Positions 58,880 to 64,000 of a DNA stretch of 64,000 nucleotides are shown one piece after another. Where the stretch lies: contig JAWRVZ010000043.1 in assembly GCA_037043235.1 (NCBI GenBank), positions 719,001 through 783,000 on the forward strand, given 5' to 3'. The position numbers and the translations under genes are program-made. A model generated the notes under the pieces. That model did no database searches. It worked only from the letters and a program-made list of their open reading frames with translations, and was not told the DNA's origin. Origin of the DNA: Rhodeus uyekii (Eukaryota > Chordata > Actinopteri > Cypriniformes > Acheilognathidae). Each line of letters starts with the position of its first letter. Within the stretch, counting starts at the first letter, position 1.

Positions 58880-59643
58880 CAGTAGAACCCCGACTTACGA
58901 ATTTAATCCGTTCCGAGGTTGGCTTCGTAAGTCGATCTTTTCGTATGTCGGTCAGGCTTTTACATGTTAATTGCCTAATCCGTTCCAAAGCCCTATGAAA
59001 ACACCACATTTAGCATGGGATGAAGCGCATCCCAGCTCCATACTTCCCTATCATCTCCCTTTTCAATGCAATGTAAAGCATCCTCTTCTTCCTTTTCACT
59101 TCAGCAACAATCTTCACATCCATGGTGAGTGATTAGAAAAAAGTTTGTTAACTCGGCAAAATGCTGACCAATAGGAGAGCAGGATTGTAAAAAGTGTTCC
59201 CCTCCTTACATGGGCTATTCCAGCCATCCCTGTCATTCAGCGCGAAATGGACTATTCCAAAACTTTCCATTAGAGAGAGCTGACGGATGATTAAGGTAAA
59301 AGAGATCAGCTAAAGATTGTATATATAGTTTATTGAGTGAAATACAGGGAATTAGTGCCAATCGTTGAAGTTTTATCGATCATGCGTAACCACACATCTA
59401 TGCACCTTTAATAAATACCAGTTTTGGATCATTCCCTGAGTGAGACATCATTGTTCTGACCGGACAAACTGTAGTCTTCATCCAACCCGAACCAAAATCA
59501 GCGCGAATTTCAAAACAAAACTCGGAAATGTTTTTTCGCATCTCGATCATTTTGTCATTACTCGAGTGAAAAAAACCCCAAAATCTTTTATCGTATGTTG
59601 AATTTTTCGTACGTAGAGCGTTTCGTAAGTCGGGGTTCTACTG
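58880..59643. mobile_element. pogo/Tc1-type MITE with 22-bp perfect inverted ends
   Basis: CAGTAGAACCCCGACTTACG (continuing AA) at the left; the exact reverse complement at the right ending 59643, followed by TA. 764 bp; no transposase frame. Related in style ('cttacgaa...cgttcc') to the element at 1-449. Confidence 0.85.
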
Positions 59644-59669
59644 TATTGTATTTTATCTTGTTTGTAGTA

Positions 59670-60484
59670 CAGTGGAGTTTGGTTATGTCGACGGCCTCTG
59701 GGGTTGTAAAAAAAGCATCAAGATAACCGATGATCAAGATATCCAACAGCCAATATGGCGATTTGTTTGATGAAGCGATCGGCATGCTATAAAAATGTAC
59801 ATACACTGTATATGTTTGCTAACAACAAAAGGCATATGTGCACCAACTAACAGCAGAGATTTACCAGTATACAATAAAAACACCTTCCATTCTTCACACA
59901 AACCTTTATTCATATTCTCCAACATTGCAAACACAATTTCGCTCACAGTGTAAACAGTCACACACGTGTAAACACATTTGCTCATAACAGTCATTTCGCT
60001 CTGACACAGTTCTGAAAGTATTGCACATGCGGTTATTATGGTTTCTTTACAAACTCTAAAATGCTTTGTTGCTTTTTGCCTTTAACGCTCTGCTTGAAAA
60101 CAAATGCTTCTATCAGTAACAACGTCTTTGACGATGTCAATGTAATCTGGGAATTCCTGGACAGTGATGTTAACTCCTGTGCCTCCTCTTCCAAGATAGC
60201 GTCTGCAAGGCTTGATTTTTCCACATCTTCCGCAAGATCTTCTGCGAATGCGCGGCACTTGCAACGCAAACTCAGTGCATGCGCAGTGAACTAAGTACGA
60301 TCATTAGTCAAGACATAACCATGTGAAGTGGTGAATTTGTGCTCGAGATATTAGGGTTTGGTGACAAAAGAATCGACGTAACCGATAAGAAAATGCTAAG
60401 ACAAATAGGGAGTTTGGCAGTTCAAAAACGTCGACATAATAGGGTTGGGGAGTTAACCGAGGTCGAGATAATTGGGTTCCACTG
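59670..60484 (-). mobile_element. Tigger/pogo-like element remnant
   Basis: Flanked by TA (59668-59669 and 60485-60486). Ends CAGTGGAGTTTGGTTATGTC and, inverted, CAGTGGAACCCAATTATCTC. A - strand frame (60036-60269) ends KGKKQQSILEFVKKP, like the C-terminus of Tigger transposases (KQTxLxxFFK). The rest of the transposase is missing. Confidence 0.75.
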
Positions 60485-60564
60485 TAGTTCATTAATGAAT
60501 ACAAAAAAAGTCATATTAACAAAGGTTATTGCTACAGTTCAAAAAGCACAGAAACATTTTTTAA

Positions 60565-62180
60565 ATCAACATTTCGTCGACCTGACATGGTTTTAAAAAT
60601 CGGCATTTCGTCGCCCTGACATGGTTTAAAAAAAATAATCGCCATTTAGTCGCTCAGACATGACTGTAAAAATCAGCATTTCGTCACCCAAATGTGACTG
60701 TAAAAATCAGCATTTCGTTGCTCAGACATCAGCATTGTCCAGACATGGCATTTGGCATGGCATACATCTGCATTTTTTTTAAATCAACATTACGTCACCC
60801 AGACGTGACTGTAAAAATCAGCATTACATCGCCCAGGCGTGTTTGTAAAAAAAATAAAATCAGCATTACGTTGCCCAGACGCGGTTTTTGACAACAGCAT
60901 TATATCGCCCAGGCGTGACTGTAAAAAAAACAGCAGTCACCGCAGACGCGTTATTTTTACATCAGCATTACGTCGCCCAGATGTGTTTTTTTACATCAGG
61001 ATTACGTCGCCCAGATGTGTTTTTTTACATCAGGATTACGTCGCCCAGATGTGTTTTTTTACATCAGCATTACGTCGCCCAGATGTGTTTTTTTACATCA
61101 GGATTACGTCGCCCAGATGTGTTTTTTTACATCAGGATTACGTCACCCAGAGATGGTTTTTTTACATCAGGTTTACGTCGCCCAGACGTGACAAAAAAAA
61201 AGCAAAAAAAAAAAGCATTACTTCACCCAGACGTTGTTTATTTACATCAGCATTACGTTGCCCAGACGTGACTGTAAAAGAATCTGCATTACAACGCCAA
61301 GACGTGTTTTTTCCCATCAGCATCACGTCACCCAGATGTGACAGTTAAAAATAAAAAAATAAAATCAGCAATGTCGCACAGACGTGTTTTTTTACATTAG
61401 GATTACATCGCCCACACGTGGTTTTTTACATTAGGACTACGTCACCCTGACGTGTTTTTTTACATCAGGATTACGTCGCCCAGATGTGTTTTTTTTACAT
61501 CAGGTTTACATCGCCCAGACGTGACAGTAATAAAATTAAAAAAAATGCATTATGTCGCCCAGACCTGTTTTTTTTTTTTTTTTACACATCAGGATTACAT
61601 CGCCCAGATGTGTTTTTTTACATCAGGATTACGTCAACCAGACATTTTTTTTTTTTACATCAGATTTACGTCGCCCAGACGTGACAGTAAAAACAAAAAC
61701 AAAAAAAAACTGCATTGTCGCCCAGACACTTTTTTTTACATCAGGATTACATCACCCAGACATGTTTTTTTTTACATCAGGTTTACGTCACCCTGACGTG
61801 ACTGTAAAAAAAAACAAAAAACAGCATTACATCGCCCAGACGTTGTTTTTTTACATCAGCATTACGTTGCCCAGACGTGACTGTAAAAGAATCTGCATTA
61901 CATAGCCCAGACGTGTTTTTCCCATCAGCATCACGCCGCCCAGATGTGACAGTTAAAAAAATAATAATCTGCATTACATCGCCCAGACGTATTTTTTTAC
62001 ATCAGCGTTAGGTCACCCAGACGTATTTTTTTACGTCAGTGTTAAGTCGCCCAGAATTTTTTTTTTTTTTACATCAGACGTGTTTTTTTTATATCAGTAT
62101 TTCATCACTCAAACGTGTTTTTTATCAGCATTTCATCACTCAGACGTGTTTTTTATCAGTATTTCATCACTCAGACGTCC
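60565..62180. repeat. 34-bp-period satellite array in syncrip intron 1
   Basis: Unit about ATTACGTCGCCCAGATGTG plus T7 and ACATCAGC/G. In 60971-61141 successive CGTCGC/CGTCAC motifs are spaced exactly 34 bp; elsewhere units vary through A-tract insertions (e.g. 'actgtaaaaa'). There are about 40 units over 1.6 kb. Because 34 is not a multiple of 3, all three + frames stay open in stretches and give a 34-residue protein-level period; these frames are not genes. Confidence 0.93.
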
Positions 62181-62835
62181 ACGTGCTCCGCCAGCCGAAC
62201 GATTCCCGCTCCGCGGGCACGCGCGCTGCCGATGACGTTTACAGACAGAAACGGTCACTTCAGTCACAATATCAGCGCGGTTTTACAAACCCCCGACACT
62301 TTAGCTCCTGATAACGCACCGCTCCGCCACATAACGTGACAGACTCCCTTTGTTTTCATAGAAAGCGACAGGCTGCAGCTGTTTAAGCTCAGCTTCAAGC
62401 ACGCTGAGGGCGGATAAACCGAGTAAATGTGATGTGTTGTGAGCGGGCCGTGTCTCTTTGTTTGTGTCAGTGATGACAAGCACACACTCGCTAGGCCACA
62501 ACACACACACACGAGCCACCCCGATACATATCCCCGAGCCCCGCAGTCACAGAATAAAACACTTCACAACTAACTTTAGTGTTAAACATGTCTGTTTGAC
62601 AACGTGTGTGTTTGTTAGGGGGAATGAGGAGGGGGGGCGACATCGTGTTTGACCAGCAACCACATCATGAGTTTACCACACTAGTTTATCGTGCACAGAA
62701 AGCAAACAATAGACGGTGAATTGTGTGTAAAATGTGTGAGAAAGGCCCGATCGGAGCCGCGTGCGCGCGCAGAAGCCGGGTCGATCTCTCTGAAAGCCGC
62801 CGCATCCGCCAAACCTCAAGAGAACGGTCTCATAC

Positions 62836-62965
62836 CTGTCCGTTAACTGCTCGGATTATGTCGGGGTAAATCCAGAGAGAAATGTACTGAGAGAGGGTAA
62901 AGTGGCCAGGTCCCGCCGTGTCTGCTATCTCACTCTTTTCAATAGGGCTGATGCAAAATGGCGGA
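62836..62965 (-). other. syncrip: syncrip noncoding first exon (5' UTR)
   Basis: On the - strand, CGCCATTTTGCATCAG begins a stretch that includes GGATTTACCCCGACATAATC and ends TTAACGGACAG followed by the donor GTATGAG (62835 downward). It resembles vertebrate SYNCRIP 5' leaders. The exact transcription start is inferred to be near the CCGCCATTTTG motif. Confidence 0.65.
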
Positions 62966-63130
62966 GAAACTCATGCCGCGGGAGTTTTTTCCGCTTCCGG
63001 TTGTACGGGGTTTCTCGGGCGGACACTGGAGGGGTTGCATTACAGCGCGCGCCTCCCTGCACCCTGCGCAGTGCACAACAACTCATCCACCCTGCGCAGT
63101 GCACACCAGCCCACACCGCTTCTCGCGGTT
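62940..63130 (-). promoter_or_regulatory. syncrip: syncrip CpG-rich promoter with YY1- and ETS-type sites
   Basis: CAAAATGGCGG (62954-62964) is a consensus YY1 site placed as in many housekeeping promoters at the transcription start. CTTCCGG (62994-63000; - strand CCGGAAG) is an ETS/GABP core. Two direct copies of CACCCTGCGCAGTGCACA lie at about 63060-63108. The region is GC- and CpG-rich with no TATA box seen. Confidence 0.6.
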
Positions 63131-63139
63131 TCATCTTTT

Positions 63140-63539
63140 TTTATTGCATAACTGTACACAATTACAATACAAAATCATGGAACAAAATAAAAATGGTATT
63201 TTTCATATTAAACAATCATAACTACAGAAGAACAAAAAAAGTAAAGAAAAAAAGAAACAGGTTTGCATACATTGAATTTACAAAAACAGAGTAAAAGGAA
63301 AGTACAATAATATGGTTAAATCATATTTTAAATACTTTGCGATAGTGCATTAAAAAGTTTCTCACGGCTTCATCATGATGACGCTTCACTTCAGAGTCAT
63401 GACGTCACTGACCATTCTAGGACAATTCATTGATTTAAAAAGTAAGACTGCGACATAGTAATTCATAATTTTGACTTTTTATTTTATAGTTTTGGCGTAA
63501 CTGACCATTTTAAGACAATTATTATATTAAAAAGTAAAA
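63140..63539. other. upstream intergenic sequence, nothing recognised
   Basis: AT-rich sequence upstream of the syncrip promoter. No second gene sharing the promoter could be supported. Confidence 0.4.
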
Positions 63540-63925
63540 TTATGGCATAGTAATTTCAGAACGGGACACGGACTCAGGCTGCAGGCTCTCAAAACAATTT
63601 ATTGACAAAACTAAAAAAGTCCCAAAACCAAAACACTGGAGGCAGGAAGATAAATCAAAAGAAAGTAGCTTCAGAAATTCCTCCCGGAAAGTGTTCTTAC
63701 GAAGCGGGTCAACAAACAGGCCAGAACGAAGAGGGCAGTAGGGTGACCAGCAGCACGGGCAGAAAGGCATGAAAACAGATCACAGACACACCCTGGGGAC
63801 AGCGAGAGCGAGACGACACATGAAAGGTGATTAAATAAGAAACCAAACAAAGTGGAAGACAAGGAACAGGTGAGGGGAGGAGACTAAACGAGGTAAAGAG
63901 TGGGGTAACAAGGGGGGCGGGGCAA
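63540..63925 (-). repeat. LTR-like dispersed repeat
   Basis: On the - strand it is T-rich with CACCTGTTCCTTGTC and ends near GTCAATAAATTGTTTTGAGA then CTGAGTCCGTGTCCCG, i.e. an AATAAA close to its 3' end like an LTR. The boundaries are not certain. Confidence 0.35.
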
Positions 63926-64000
63926 GTTAGTAGTTATGACGTAACTCAACATTTTAGGAAAATATTTGATTTGAAAAGTAAGATTATGGCATATGTGTGG

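Noticed and set aside
60839..61348. A 169-codon forward frame.
   Set aside because: Entirely made of the 34-bp satellite; open in all three frames because the unit lacks stops.
60565..62180. Regular repeats that might suggest a CRISPR array.
   Set aside because: Direct tandem units with no unique spacers, no cas genes, and a vertebrate genome.
62902..63294. 130-codon forward frame and two other frames across the GC-rich region.
   Set aside because: They cover the syncrip promoter and first exon on the opposite strand, have biased GC composition and no recognisable domain.

Overview
The window is vertebrate nuclear DNA from a teleost, most likely a cyprinid. Genes are split by GT-AG introns, no bacterial-style operon is present, and the introns are packed with fish-type transposons: Tc1/mariner, pogo/Tigger-like MITEs, hAT MITEs, a 5S-rRNA-derived SINE3, tRNA-derived SINEs and an APE-type LINE. 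The genus-level guess is inferred from the repeat content only.

Two protein-coding genes lie tail to tail. On the + strand (2092 to about 37.4 kb) is the 3' four fifths of otoferlin (otof), the multi-C2 ferlin of hair-cell ribbon synapses. I could place 37 internal exons plus a terminal exon. Together they give an uninterrupted frame of 1710 codons plus stop, running from the start of C2B to the C-terminal membrane anchor. C2A and the start codon lie to the left of the window. On the - strand (62.97 kb down to about 41.8 kb) is syncrip (hnRNP Q). It has a noncoding first exon in a CpG-rich promoter, ten coding exons giving 564 residues (acidic N-terminal domain, three RRMs, NLS, RGG/YGY-rich tail), and a probable long 3' UTR.

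The most striking feature is the 3' end of otoferlin. The last coding exon, which encodes the transmembrane anchor, is present as a tandem array: three intact copies (33449, 34494 and 36852) and a fourth, older and half-decayed copy (37270-37395) next to the final polyadenylation signal. Each intact copy has its own acceptor, stop codon and downstream AATAAA. Mammalian OTOF is known to choose between two alternative last coding exons, so the array looks like an expansion of that switch. A 1.36-kb Tc1/mariner relic later inserted between copies B and C.

Other points of interest: a Tc1 element containing a LINE that contains a SINE3; an inverted pair of about 0.7-kb MITEs flanking syncrip exons 6-10; a GC-AG intron in syncrip; a syncrip tail that lacks the usual hnRNP Q3 C-terminus; a (GT)28 tract in a 131-bp otof intron; and a 1.6-kb, 34-bp-period satellite in syncrip intron 1.

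Layout: 1-2091 intron and transposon remnants; 2092-28655 otof exons 1-37; 28656-33448 large intron with nested transposons; 33449-37395 terminal exon array; 37.4-41.8 kb intergenic (hAT element and MITE); 41.8-57.46 kb syncrip 3' UTR and coding exons; 57.46-62.84 kb syncrip intron 1 (MITEs and satellite); 62.84-63.1 kb promoter; 63.1-64.0 kb LTR-like repeat.
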